Shown here: piece by piece, positions 1 through 6,948 of the stretch
How positions within the stretch are numbered: the stretch's first letter is position 1
How the letters are laid out: each line of letters starts with the position of its first letter
Origin: JBOGHU01 sp050742255
Lineage (GTDB): Bacteria; Actinomycetota; Acidimicrobiia; Acidimicrobiales; CADCSY01
Length of the DNA: 17,270 bases
Assembly: GCA_050742255.1 (NCBI GenBank)
Contig: JBOGHU010000010.1
Location: forward strand, 1-17,270
Direction: 5' to 3'
Notes under the pieces: model-generated
Told to the model about the DNA's origin: nothing
Seen by the model: the letters and a program-made list of their open reading frames with translations, nothing else
The model's database searches: none
Position numbers and translations under genes: made by a program

Positions 1-1
1 G

Positions 2-235
2 CTAGTCGATGATCGCCTGCCGGGTCTCGTTCGGGTGCTCGACGAGGGCGACCACCCGGCTGGTCATGAATCGGGCGGTACGTACGCCCTGTCCAGACCG
101 GGTCACCTCGCTGACCTCGACGACACCCCGGCCGGTGGTGACCTCCACCCGGCGCCCCGCCCTCGTCGCCGCCACCTCGTAGGTACGGACGCCGTCACCC
201 GCGTCCACGACGATCTCGACACGGTCACCCTTCAC
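2..235 (-). CDS. Small conserved-looking protein of unknown function
   Basis: A 77-residue reading frame from a GTG start to a TAG at the window edge. I do not recognise the family. The protein is rich in Val, Arg, Glu and Gly with alternating hydrophobic and polar residues, suggesting a small all-beta fold. No Cys, no signal peptide and no membrane segment are visible. A purine-rich stretch (GGGAAAG) lies about 9 bases upstream of the start and could be a weak ribosome binding site. It is transcribed away from the ChaB relic; its downstream neighbour lies outside the window. It could be a spurious frame in GC-rich DNA, but the start context and protein-like composition favour a real gene. 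Confidence 0.55.
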   Translation of the reverse strand: MKGDRVEIVVDAGDGVRTYEVAATRAGRRVEVTTGRGVVEVSEVTRSGQGVRTARFMTSRVVALVEHPNETRQAIID

Positions 236-357
236 GATGACGATCTTTCCCAGGGCTCACCCTGTGGAGTCGCGTGCGAGCAGTTCCCGTGTCGTGTCGC
301 CGGGCTGAGCGGCCGATCCTGCGGGTAGGTGCCCAGAGACGTGTGGAGGTGGTGGCT

Positions 358-560
358 ATGCCAGCCATGAAGGACCTGTCCAGCACGCTACAGCGATCCC
401 CGAAGAAGGCCGAAGAGAACTGGGCCAAGACCCATGAAAGCGCGGTCGAGACCGATGGCGAGGGCGAGCAGCCCCACCGGGCGACTTCTCGGCGCTAGAG
501 CACTCGTGCGGGCAGGTCGGCGATCGACCCCGAGGCGCGCGGCCTGGTCCCGCGGTTGAG
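358..560 (+). pseudogene. chaB: ChaB-family protein, frameshifted
   Basis: A GGAGGT ribosome binding site sits 9 bases before the ATG at 358. The first 41 codons contain the ChaB signature (LSSTLQRSPKKAEENWAKTH, then an SAVE-like segment and GEGEQPHRAT). This frame stops at 496-498. In another frame, from 489, the homology resumes with SALEHSCGQVGD, matching the usual ChaB continuation (A-Y-x-A-L-K-H-S ... V-G-D). One base is missing around 487-488, where a Tyr codon would be expected. ChaB proteins are small and normally run on past this helix, sometimes with a Rho-N-like C-terminus. The end given is approximate, because the second frame runs open into the convergent SWIM gene. The break is seen directly; loss of function is inferred. 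Confidence 0.72.
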
Positions 561-576
561 CCAGGAACCCTCTCGG

Positions 577-1491
577 TCACGGGGCCCGCCCAGATGACCG
601 TGGTCCGTCTGGCTCCGACCCGCCCCCGAGTGCTCGCGCCTCCGCTCTTGCCACCATCACCCGATAGGCGGGGACCAGCAGCTCGGAGAGGCTGGTGCCG
701 CGCACCTCGAGGGGCGGTTCGTCGAGCTCGTACACGATCGCTTCGGGCACGGGCGCCGCGTGCGGAGAGAGGAGCACATCGGCCAGCTCGGGGCCGGCGT
801 CGAAGAACCGTTCGAGATGATCCTCGAGCGGTGGTGCTTCCACGACCGGCACGGGCCAGGCCGTCGCTGACGACTCTCCGCGGACGCCGGTGCCCTGGAT
901 CCGGAGTCGATCGAGGAGCTGTTGCTTGCTTCGCCCCCGCCACCGCAAGATGAGAAAGGGATCCTCGTCGAACGCCTCGGCGAGCAGGTAGTAGGTGGCG
1001 GCCACGTGCTTGCACGGGTTGGCCCAGTCGGGACAGGTGCAGTCGCTCGAGAGGTCACGGCGGGAGGCCGGGAACAGGCTGACCCGGCAGGCGGCGAAGG
1101 CCTCCTCGATCTCGAGGGGCATCTCGCCGGCGAGGAGCTTGGCGAGGAAGAGAGCCCGCCTTTCCAGGGTGTCCTCGACCCTGGCCCAGTCCTTCTCGGA
1201 GAGCGGCAGCACGCGGATCGACACCTCGTAGGGCTTCGCCCGTGAGCCCTGGACTCGCGCCATCGCCGCTCCCGGTTCCACGAGGAGCTTGAGCACCTGG
1301 CCCGCCCGCGCGTACCGGCGGCCTCGCGTGAGGCGAGTCCCCATCTCGAACGAGTCGAGCACTTGGATGAACCGCTGCGACCACCACGTCTGCCCGATGG
1401 CGCCGTGCCGGCTCCGGGCCCGGATGCCGTCGGCCTGGCGGGGCCTCGAAGGTGGCGGGTACCAGCCCCAGGAACCACTCGATCCGGGCAT
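577..1491 (-). CDS. SWIM zinc-finger protein, partner of SNF2 ATPase
   Basis: A 304-residue protein with a SWIM-type zinc-binding motif, CxC...CxH, at residues 151-162 (CTCPDWANPCKH). SWIM domains bind zinc and are thought to mediate nucleic-acid or protein contacts. The N-terminal part (about 30-75: WWSQRFIQVLDSF, RGRRYARAGQV) matches the usual start of actinobacterial proteins of this kind. The C-terminal third is Glu/Pro/Ala-rich and has no recognised domain. The ATG lies 2 nt after the stop of the SNF2 gene, and its ribosome binding site (GGAGG, about 8 nt upstream) lies inside the helicase coding end, so the two are almost certainly one transcript with coupled translation. The 3' end runs convergently into the ChaB relic. 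Family call is firm; the molecular role is unknown. Confidence 0.9.
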   Translation of the reverse strand: MPGSSGSWGWYPPPSRPRQADGIRARSRHGAIGQTWWSQRFIQVLDSFEMGTRLTRGRRYARAGQVLKLLVEPGAAMARVQGSRAKPYEVSIRVLPLSEKDWARVEDTLERRALFLAKLLAGEMPLEIEEAFAACRVSLFPASRRDLSSDCTCPDWANPCKHVAATYYLLAEAFDEDPFLILRWRGRSKQQLLDRLRIQGTGVRGESSATAWPVPVVEAPPLEDHLERFFDAGPELADVLLSPHAAPVPEAIVYELDEPPLEVRGTSLSELLVPAYRVMVARAEARALGGGSEPDGPRSSGRAP

Positions 1492-1493
1492 GC

Positions 1494-4400
1494 CTACCCC
1501 TCCGCCACCGCGTCAGCCGAGAGCGCCACGAGCTCTCGGATCTGCTCGGTCGACAGCTCGGTGAGCCAGGCCTCGCCGGAGCCCACGATGCGCTCGGCGA
1601 GGTCGCGCTTGGCCTCGATCATCTGGTCGATCCGCTCCTCCAGGGTGCCCACGCACACGAACTTTCGCACCTGGACGTCCTTACGTTGCCCGATGCGGAA
1701 CGCCCGGTCGGTGGCCTGGTCCTCCACGGCCGGGTTCCACCAGCGGTCGAAGTGGACGACATGGTTGGCGGCGGTGAGGTTGAGTCCCACGCCGCCCGCC
1801 TTGAGCGAGAGGAGGAACACGGGGGCCCCCTCACCGGCCTGGAACCTCGTCACCATCTCGTCGCGCTCGCGCTTGGGCACCCCGCCGTGGAGGAAGGGCA
1901 CGTCGCAGCCCAGGCGCCCCCGCAGGTGGCCGTGGAGGAGCTGGCCCATCTCGGTGAACTGGGTGAAGCAGAGCGCCCGGTCGCCCTCGGCCGCCACCTC
2001 CTCGAGGATCTCCTCGAGACGGGCCAGCTTCCCCGAGCGGCCTTCCAGCCGGGAGCCGTCCCCGAGGAGGTGGGCAGGGTGGTTGCAGACCTGCTTGAGC
2101 TTGGTCATCGTCGAGAGGATCACGCCCTTGCGCTGGATGCCCTCGGTCTCCTCGAGCCGCACGAGCATGTCGTTGACCACGGCCTGGTAGAGGGTGGCCT
2201 GTTCCCGCGTGAGGTTGCAGAGGACCTTCATCTGCACCTTGTCGGGGAGGTCGGCGATGATCGAGCGGTCGGTCTTGAGCCGGCGCAGGATGAACGGGCC
2301 AGTGACCCTCTTGAGGGTCCGGGCTGCCTGGTTGTCGCCGTAACGCTCGATCCGCGCCGCGAAGCGGCTGCGGAAGGCGTCCTGACTGCCCAGCAGGCCG
2401 GGGTTGAGGAACTCCATGATCGACCACAGGTCGGCGAGGCGGTTCTCGACCGGCGTCCCGGTGAGGGCGACCCGGCGGGCGGCACGGAGCGAGCGGACCG
2501 CCCGAGCCTGTTTGGCGCCGGCGTTCTTCACGTTCTGAGCCTCGTCGAGGGCCACCCGGCCCCAATCGACGCCCTCCAGCAGCTCCCGGTCGCGGGCGGC
2601 GAGCGCGTAGGTGGTGAGGACGAGGTCGGCCTTCTTCACGGCCTGGGCGAAGGCCTTGCCGGTCTCTCGCTCCGCGCCGTGATGGACATGGACGGTGAGG
2701 GACGGAGCGAAGCACTCCGCCTCGCGCTGCCAGTTGCCCACGACCGACATCGGGCACACGAGGAGCGTGGACTTCGGTCGGCGCGCCTTGCCGTTCGCGG
2801 CTTGCGCCTTCTCGCGCTCGGCGAGCAGCAGCGCCAGGAGTTGCGGCGTCTTCCCCAGCCCCATGTCGTCGGCCAGGCAGGCGCCCAAGCCGAGGTGGTC
2901 GAGGAACCACAGCCAGCTCAGGCCCCGCTCCTGGTAGGGACGTAGGGCGCCTTCGAACGCGGCCGGCGTGGCCATGGGCTCCAGGCGGCGGTCGCCGTCG
3001 GCCGAGAGCAACTCCCCGAGCCACCCGTCGGCCTCGACGCTCACCACGGGGAGGGGGACGCCGGCGGCATCGAGCCCCAGGCCTACCCGAAGAGCCTCCG
3101 CAGCCGTCACCGGGTCGTGAGCCTCCCCCGTCGCCTGGCGCTCGAGGACCTCGAGTGCCGCTTGGAGGTCGTCGGGGCGCAGCTCGACCCATCGCCCCTT
3201 CACGCGCACCAACGGCGCCTTCAGGCGCGCCAGCTCCCGCAGCTCCCGCAGCGAGAGCGTGGCGTCGCCCAGCGCCACCTCGTAGCGGTAGTCGCACAGC
3301 GCCTCCATGCCGAGGAGACTTGGCGGGCCATCGCCCTCGTCTTCGTCGAAGAGGCTGCGCACCCGAAGCTTGACCCCGAGGCGCGAGGCGTCCGTTCGCC
3401 ACCAGGGCGGCACGAGGATCCCGAACCCGGCCTGCTCCAACAGCGGCGCCCCGTGGCTCAGGAAGCGGTGGGCGCCATCGGTGTCGAGCTCTTGGCCTTC
3501 GGGCCTGGGTGCCTGGAGCGCCGCCTCCAGCTCGGGGACGAGGCGCGTGGCGTGACCCAGGTCGCCCAGCAGGCGTTCCCTGGGGTTCTCGCCGCCGAGG
3601 TCGAGCGAGGCCAGCGCGGGGCCAGAGCGCCACACCTCGTGGCCCGGTACGAGCAGGCTCGGGTCGGTCGTCGACTGGAGGAGGAACTCCAGCCGCCACG
3701 GTTCGGCGGCTTCACCCGGGTCGTCGTCAGGAGGGATGAGGCGGAAGCACGTGCGCAGCGCGCCGGTCGAGCGGAGGCCCGACCGGCGCCACTCGTCGAG
3801 GGCCTGGGCGAGCTTGGCCAGCTCGTCGGGGTCTCCGTCCACGGCCGGGTCGTCGCCGGACAGGGCGGCGAGGAACGCCTCGGCGGGGGGCAGGGCCCTC
3901 GGTGCCCGGCCGCGGCGTGGCGGAGCCAGGCGTGAGCCGGCGAGTGCCGAGCGGGCGGTGGTGTCGACGAGCGCGGTGAGGACCTCGGCAACGAGGGCCG
4001 GCGGGTCGAGGGGGTCACCGGTTCCGTCGGCCATGGCCTGCGCCCGGAGGTGTGGGGGCAGGGCCGCGGCGAGGGCCCCCGCGGCGGCGATGTCGGCGGG
4101 GGTCGGGGCCGGAAGCCAGCGGGCCTCCGGTGGCCCCGACTCGGGCGTCACCAGACCCGGTAGGACCCGCCCGCGCATCACCAGGTCGACGGCCAGCCCC
4201 GCGGCGCGGACCAGGTAAGTCAACGAGTCGCCGGGCACGATCGTGGTCGGGGGCCGGTCGGCCAGCGCCAGGAGGACGTTCAGCGAGTCGGACACGTCGA
4301 AGGCCAGAGCGGGAGCCCGCCAGGGCCGGAGCCGGGGCGTCGCCGTGGAGCGAGGCTCGCGGGCGAGATGCTTCGCTGTGGGGGAGGCGAACGGCCGCGA

Positions 4401-4655
4401 CGGGGCGCCGGGGAGGACGAGACCGAGCTCGACCACCTCGGTGGCCACCATGCTGGGGACGTGCTCGGCGAGGGCGTCGACGAGCTGCCTACCGGACGCG
4501 GCGAAAGGGTGGGGATGCGGCGGCGCCTCGCGCTTGCCGGATCTGGTCTTCCCGTCTCGTCGGGGTCGTCGGGCGACGGTGGCGAGGGCCAGGCCGTCCT
4601 CCGCCCAGAGGCGCACACCGTCACCGGGAGACCAGATCGCATGGAGGGCGAGCAC
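1494..4655 (-). CDS. SNF2/HepA-family helicase-like ATPase
   Basis: A 1053-residue Swi2/Snf2 superfamily-2 ATPase. The C-terminal half holds the motor: Walker A DMGLGKT (597-603), Walker B DEAQ (704-707), motif III LTGTP (731-735), LKAGGVGLNL (951-960) and motif VI QATDRAFRIGQ (980-990). Residues about 370-510 fit the SNF2-associated domain (DUF3670) of bacterial HepA-like proteins. The first 350 residues are Pro/Ala-rich and unassigned. Such proteins translocate on double-stranded DNA or remodel protein-DNA or RNA polymerase complexes rather than unwinding strands. The start is GTG with no strong ribosome binding site; a modest AGGA lies upstream. The gene is the first of a two-gene unit with the SWIM protein. 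The substrate cannot be told from sequence; a role in repair, transcription recycling or defence is inference. Confidence 0.95.
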   Translation of the reverse strand: MLALHAIWSPGDGVRLWAEDGLALATVARRPRRDGKTRSGKREAPPHPHPFAASGRQLVDALAEHVPSMVATEVVELGLVLPGAPSRPFASPTAKHLAREPRSTATPRLRPWRAPALAFDVSDSLNVLLALADRPPTTIVPGDSLTYLVRAAGLAVDLVMRGRVLPGLVTPESGPPEARWLPAPTPADIAAAGALAAALPPHLRAQAMADGTGDPLDPPALVAEVLTALVDTTARSALAGSRLAPPRRGRAPRALPPAEAFLAALSGDDPAVDGDPDELAKLAQALDEWRRSGLRSTGALRTCFRLIPPDDDPGEAAEPWRLEFLLQSTTDPSLLVPGHEVWRSGPALASLDLGGENPRERLLGDLGHATRLVPELEAALQAPRPEGQELDTDGAHRFLSHGAPLLEQAGFGILVPPWWRTDASRLGVKLRVRSLFDEDEGDGPPSLLGMEALCDYRYEVALGDATLSLRELRELARLKAPLVRVKGRWVELRPDDLQAALEVLERQATGEAHDPVTAAEALRVGLGLDAAGVPLPVVSVEADGWLGELLSADGDRRLEPMATPAAFEGALRPYQERGLSWLWFLDHLGLGACLADDMGLGKTPQLLALLLAEREKAQAANGKARRPKSTLLVCPMSVVGNWQREAECFAPSLTVHVHHGAERETGKAFAQAVKKADLVLTTYALAARDRELLEGVDWGRVALDEAQNVKNAGAKQARAVRSLRAARRVALTGTPVENRLADLWSIMEFLNPGLLGSQDAFRSRFAARIERYGDNQAARTLKRVTGPFILRRLKTDRSIIADLPDKVQMKVLCNLTREQATLYQAVVNDMLVRLEETEGIQRKGVILSTMTKLKQVCNHPAHLLGDGSRLEGRSGKLARLEEILEEVAAEGDRALCFTQFTEMGQLLHGHLRGRLGCDVPFLHGGVPKRERDEMVTRFQAGEGAPVFLLSLKAGGVGLNLTAANHVVHFDRWWNPAVEDQATDRAFRIGQRKDVQVRKFVCVGTLEERIDQMIEAKRDLAERIVGSGEAWLTELSTEQIRELVALSADAVAEG

Positions 4656-4746
4656 GATGGGCGCATCCTATGGACTGGACCGGCGATCTCGCTGGAACAC
4701 CCGCTCCCCGGAAGCGTCGGCAGCGGACCTCTACCGTTGGCGCCCC

Positions 4747-4893
4747 ATGAGAAGGCTCGGTGACGGCCGCCCGGCGCGTCGCCACGCCCCGTCAACCGAG
4801 GGGCTGCTCGGCTGCGCCGTCGACGTGGTCGAGCTCGGGAGCCTCAAGGAGCGGATGCGGGGCGAGGTGGTGCCACAGGCGGCCCCGCTGTGA
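4747..4893 (+). pseudogene. C-terminal scrap of a minimal nucleotidyltransferase
   Basis: A 48-codon frame whose last 30 residues (EGLLGCAVDVVELGSLKER, then ...VVPQAAPL) resemble the C-terminus of small NTP_transf_2 (MNT-type) nucleotidyltransferases, which typically end L-L-G-x-x-V-D-V-V-x-x-x-x-L-x-x-x-x-R-x-x-V-x-x-x-A-V-P-L. The N-terminal GSxxxG and DxD catalytic region is absent: the preceding codons do not resemble it. MNT proteins are often the antitoxin half of HEPN/MNT toxin-antitoxin pairs; I find no HEPN (DUF86) gene in the roughly 100 bases downstream. The ATG may be fortuitous. Reading this as a relic is inference from a short match. Confidence 0.45.
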
Positions 4894-4987
4894 GGACGGA
4901 GGCATGAGCGAGGCAGCCGCGCCGCCCACTCCTTCAGGAGAGCATCCGATCAGGGCGCCCGTTCGACAGGCCAGGTGGTCCGGGTTG

Positions 4988-5695
4988 TCACTTGGTGTGC
5001 AGCCTCACGCAGCACATCCCGTCCTCCGGCTCCAGCCGGGCATCGAAGCCGGTTTCGGGGACGCCCTCCACCAGCCGGCCGAGCAGCTCGCGGTTGATGC
5101 CGCACACCAGGTCGGGGTGCCGGCGGGCGAGATCGCGGAACGGGCAGTTCCGGAGTCGGATCAGCGCACCGTCGGCTTGGGGCTCGAACCCGCACGACTC
5201 CAGCTGGGCGAGCACGGCCTGGCGGCTCCGCGTCCTGCTCGCCCTGCCCCCCAACCGCCCCCTGACACTCGCCGCCAGCGTCTCGCCGGCCCTTCCCGCC
5301 GTCCGGTCGACCACCTCGTCGATGGGGATCCCGCCGCGGCGGGCCTCGTCAGCGGCTTCCGCGAGGATGCGAGCCGCCAGCTCGTACTGCCGGGCCGGCA
5401 GTGTGACCTCGAACTGTCGGGGCGAGCGCCGGTACAGCTTGGCGGGGCGACCGGCCCCCGGCCCGCTCCGCCCACCGGCCCTCCGGTAGTCGACCTCGAG
5501 GAGGCCTCCGTCGACCAGCCGGTCGAGGTGGTGGGCGGCGAGCGTCCGCTGGATCCCGACGGCATCGGCCGCCTGCTCACGGCTGACCCAGTCGCCCCGG
5601 TGCACGACGTGCTCGTAGAGGCTCCGGCGTGTCGGTTCGGCCAGCGCCGCGATCGCCTCCAGCTCGTCGGCTAGGCGTTGGTCGCCCTGGTCCAT
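4988..5695 (-). CDS. SufR/ArsR-like HTH regulator with cysteine-rich C-terminus
   Basis: I prefer the ATG at 5695 (235 residues) over longer frames because GAGGAG lies 7 nt upstream, whereas the longer options lack a site and would span the promoter. Residues 8-70 form a winged helix-turn-helix of ArsR/DeoR style (EPTRRSLYEHV, SREQAADAVG, LAAHHLDRLVDGGLL) with a GRPAKLY wing. The C-terminal part has C168, C184 (NCPF), C198 and C228-C229, spaced as in the SufR family, where cysteines hold an iron-sulfur cluster that senses Fe-S status or redox. Whether this protein binds a cluster is inference. It is divergent from the doxX-like gene, sharing a short region with back-to-back promoters and a palindrome, so it likely controls doxX-folE and perhaps itself. 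Confidence 0.88.
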   Translation of the reverse strand: MDQGDQRLADELEAIAALAEPTRRSLYEHVVHRGDWVSREQAADAVGIQRTLAAHHLDRLVDGGLLEVDYRRAGGRSGPGAGRPAKLYRRSPRQFEVTLPARQYELAARILAEAADEARRGGIPIDEVVDRTAGRAGETLAASVRGRLGGRASRTRSRQAVLAQLESCGFEPQADGALIRLRNCPFRDLARRHPDLVCGINRELLGRLVEGVPETGFDARLEPEDGMCCVRLHTK

Positions 5696-5722
5696 TCGAA
5701 CGCTCCTCGGTGTGCCGCTCAT

Positions 5723-5751
5723 CTCTAAGGGTAATGGATCTTGACACGCAA
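5723..5751 (-). promoter_or_regulatory. Promoter of the SufR-like regulator
   Basis: On the minus strand, TTGCGT (5751-5746) and TTAGAG (5728-5723) are separated by exactly 17 nt and lie just upstream of the ribosome binding site and ATG at 5695. They fit a housekeeping -35/-10 pair of moderate quality. The -35 box touches the plus-strand -35 box at base 5746, so the two promoters would compete for polymerase. Confidence 0.5.
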
Positions 5752-5769
5752 CGCTAGGCCCTGTAGCGT
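5741..5769 (+). promoter_or_regulatory. Promoter of the doxX-folE transcript
   Basis: A perfect -35 TTGACA (5741-5746) is followed after 17 nt by TAGCGT (5764-5769), a plausible actinobacterial -10. The predicted start of transcription near 5776 falls inside the palindrome at 5772-5786. The doxX-like ATG at 5802 follows at a normal leader distance. Confidence 0.6.
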
Positions 5770-5771
5770 CG

Positions 5772-5786
5772 ATCGCTGTTAGCGAT
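5772..5786. promoter_or_regulatory. Palindromic operator candidate
   Basis: ATCGCT-gtt-AGCGAT is a perfect 6-bp inverted repeat with a 3-bp centre. It lies directly after the -10 box and over the predicted transcription start of doxX, where a repressor would block initiation. The divergently encoded SufR-like protein is the obvious candidate ligand. As RNA it would form only a small stem. Confidence 0.5.
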
Positions 5787-5801
5787 AGAAGGAGACACAG
5801 C

Positions 5802-6239
5802 ATGGCATGGGCCACCACCGCTCACGGCTCCGACTCCGGCGAGGTGACGCTCCGGAACCCGGCCTTCCAGGGGTTCTGGCTCCTGCGGCTGGGCTTCACC
5901 GTGGCGCCGATCCTGTTCGGGCTCGACAAGTTCGCCCACGTGCTCGTCGACTGGGACATCTACCTCGCGCCAGAGCTCACCGACCTGTTCTCGGCCGAGG
6001 CGCGCACCCTCATGTACTTCGTGGGTGCCATCGAGATCGTCGCCGGGCTGGTCGTCGCCGCCAAGCCCCGGTTCGGCGGCTACCTCGTCGCCGCCTGGCT
6101 CGCCGGCATCATCGTCAACCTCCTGTTGATGGCCGACTACTACGACATCGCCCTGCGCGACTTCGGCCTGCTGCTGGGTGCGCTGACCTTGGCACGGCTG
6201 GGAGCGGCCTTCCCGAACGCCGGTTGGACCACCCGCTGA
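5802..6239 (+). CDS. DoxX-like integral membrane protein
   Basis: A 145-residue protein with four predicted membrane helices (about 25-41, 70-86, 92-110 and 117-134) and a short soluble N-terminus, the size and topology of the DoxX/DoxD-like group. A strong ribosome binding site (GAAGGAG) lies 8-9 nt before the ATG. Family members are linked to redox and thiol homeostasis or quinone chemistry, but many have no known activity, so I assign none. The gene is first in a unit with folE, whose ATG comes 13 nt after this stop, and it is driven from the divergent promoter shared with the SufR-like regulator. The helix positions are by eye. Confidence 0.85.
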   Translation: MAWATTAHGSDSGEVTLRNPAFQGFWLLRLGFTVAPILFGLDKFAHVLVDWDIYLAPELTDLFSAEARTLMYFVGAIEIVAGLVVAAKPRFGGYLVAAWLAGIIVNLLLMADYYDIALRDFGLLLGALTLARLGAAFPNAGWTTR

Positions 6240-6252
6240 GTCTCGCCGGCAC

Positions 6253-6873
6253 ATGACCAGCGCACAGGTCACCAATCCGCGGAACACGACCGCCGAGCTA
6301 CGGGTCATACGAGGCGGCACGGGCATCGACCTGCCCGCCGCCGAGCGCGCCGTCGCCGACCTGCTCGGCGCGCTGGGCCAGCCCCTGGACGATGACCACG
6401 TCCGCGACACCCCACGCCGCGTTGCGGCCACCTACGCCGAGCTGCTCACAGCCCGGCCCTTCAGCGTGACCACCTTCCCCAACGACGAGGCCTACGACGA
6501 GCTCGTCCTCGCCCGGGGGATCCCATTCCACTCGCTGTGCCAGCACCACATGCTGCCCTTCACGGGCGTGGCCCATGTCGGCTACCTCCCCGGCGAGCGG
6601 ATCCTGGGACTGTCCAAGCTCGCCCGGGTGCTCGAGCTGTTCGCCCGCGGTCTGCAGATGCAGGAGCGGCTCACCAAGCAGGTGGCCGACTGGCTCGAGG
6701 AGCACCTGCAACCCAAAGGGGTCGGTGTCGTCCTCGAGGCCGAGCACCTGTGCATGGCGATTCGCGGCGTGCAAGCCGGGGGCTCTCTCACCGTCACCTC
6801 CGCCCTCCACGGCGTGCTGCGGGCCGACGCCCGTTCCCGCTCCGAGTTCTTCGCCCTGGCCCGTCGACCATGA
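6253..6873 (+). CDS. folE: GTP cyclohydrolase I
   Basis: A 206-residue FolE, which converts GTP to 7,8-dihydroneopterin triphosphate, the first step of folate (and some pterin) synthesis. Zinc ligands of the family appear as C96 and H99 (SLCQHHMLPF) and C167 (EAEHLCMAIRGV); the proton-relay histidines H98 and H165 are present, as are SKLAR (121-125), QERLTKQ (137-143) and RGV (171-173). The usual C-E-H-H motif reads C-Q-H-H here. Length is typical. No clear ribosome binding site precedes the ATG, so translation may depend on coupling to the doxX-like gene 13 nt upstream. The TGA overlaps an ATG in the folP-like relic. Placing folE under a SufR-like regulator would be unusual for a housekeeping copy. 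Confidence 0.95.
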   Translation: MTSAQVTNPRNTTAELRVIRGGTGIDLPAAERAVADLLGALGQPLDDDHVRDTPRRVAATYAELLTARPFSVTTFPNDEAYDELVLARGIPFHSLCQHHMLPFTGVAHVGYLPGERILGLSKLARVLELFARGLQMQERLTKQVADWLEEHLQPKGVGVVLEAEHLCMAIRGVQAGGSLTVTSALHGVLRADARSRSEFFALARRP

Positions 6874-6935
6874 GGGCCGTCGAGACCCGAACCGCCATCC
6901 GCGGCGGCGACCCACCGATGGGGTCCATCGACGAT
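6870..6935 (+). pseudogene. folP: Possible 3'-end relic of dihydropteroate synthase
   Basis: Right at the folE stop (ATGA overlap) a frame reads MRAVETRTAIRGGDPP. This resembles the C-terminus of actinobacterial FolP proteins, where an A-T-R-R-A-V-x-T-x-x-A-I-R-G-x-x-P-P segment comes just before the end. Nothing of the TIM barrel or the pterin-binding loops is present. The match covers about 16 residues, so it is suggestive only. It is strengthened by the next relic being gpgS, which follows folP2 in mycobacteria. The right boundary is approximate. Confidence 0.4.
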
Positions 6936-6948
6936 CCCGGTCGATCGC

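Noticed and set aside
1452..2945. 497-codon plus-strand open frame opposite the SNF2 gene
   Set aside because: Rich in His, Glu, Val and Leu in the pattern of an antisense shadow of GC-rich coding DNA; the minus strand carries clear SNF2 motifs throughout.
577..4655. SNF2 plus SWIM pair as part of a DISARM-like or other named defence system
   Set aside because: No methylase, DUF1998, phospholipase D or other defence partner is adjacent; the neighbours are a ChaB relic and a regulator.
5696..5818. Longer start of the SufR-like regulator with a hydrophobic N-terminus
   Set aside because: The extra 41 residues would cover both promoters and the palindrome; the ATG at 5695 has a good ribosome binding site.
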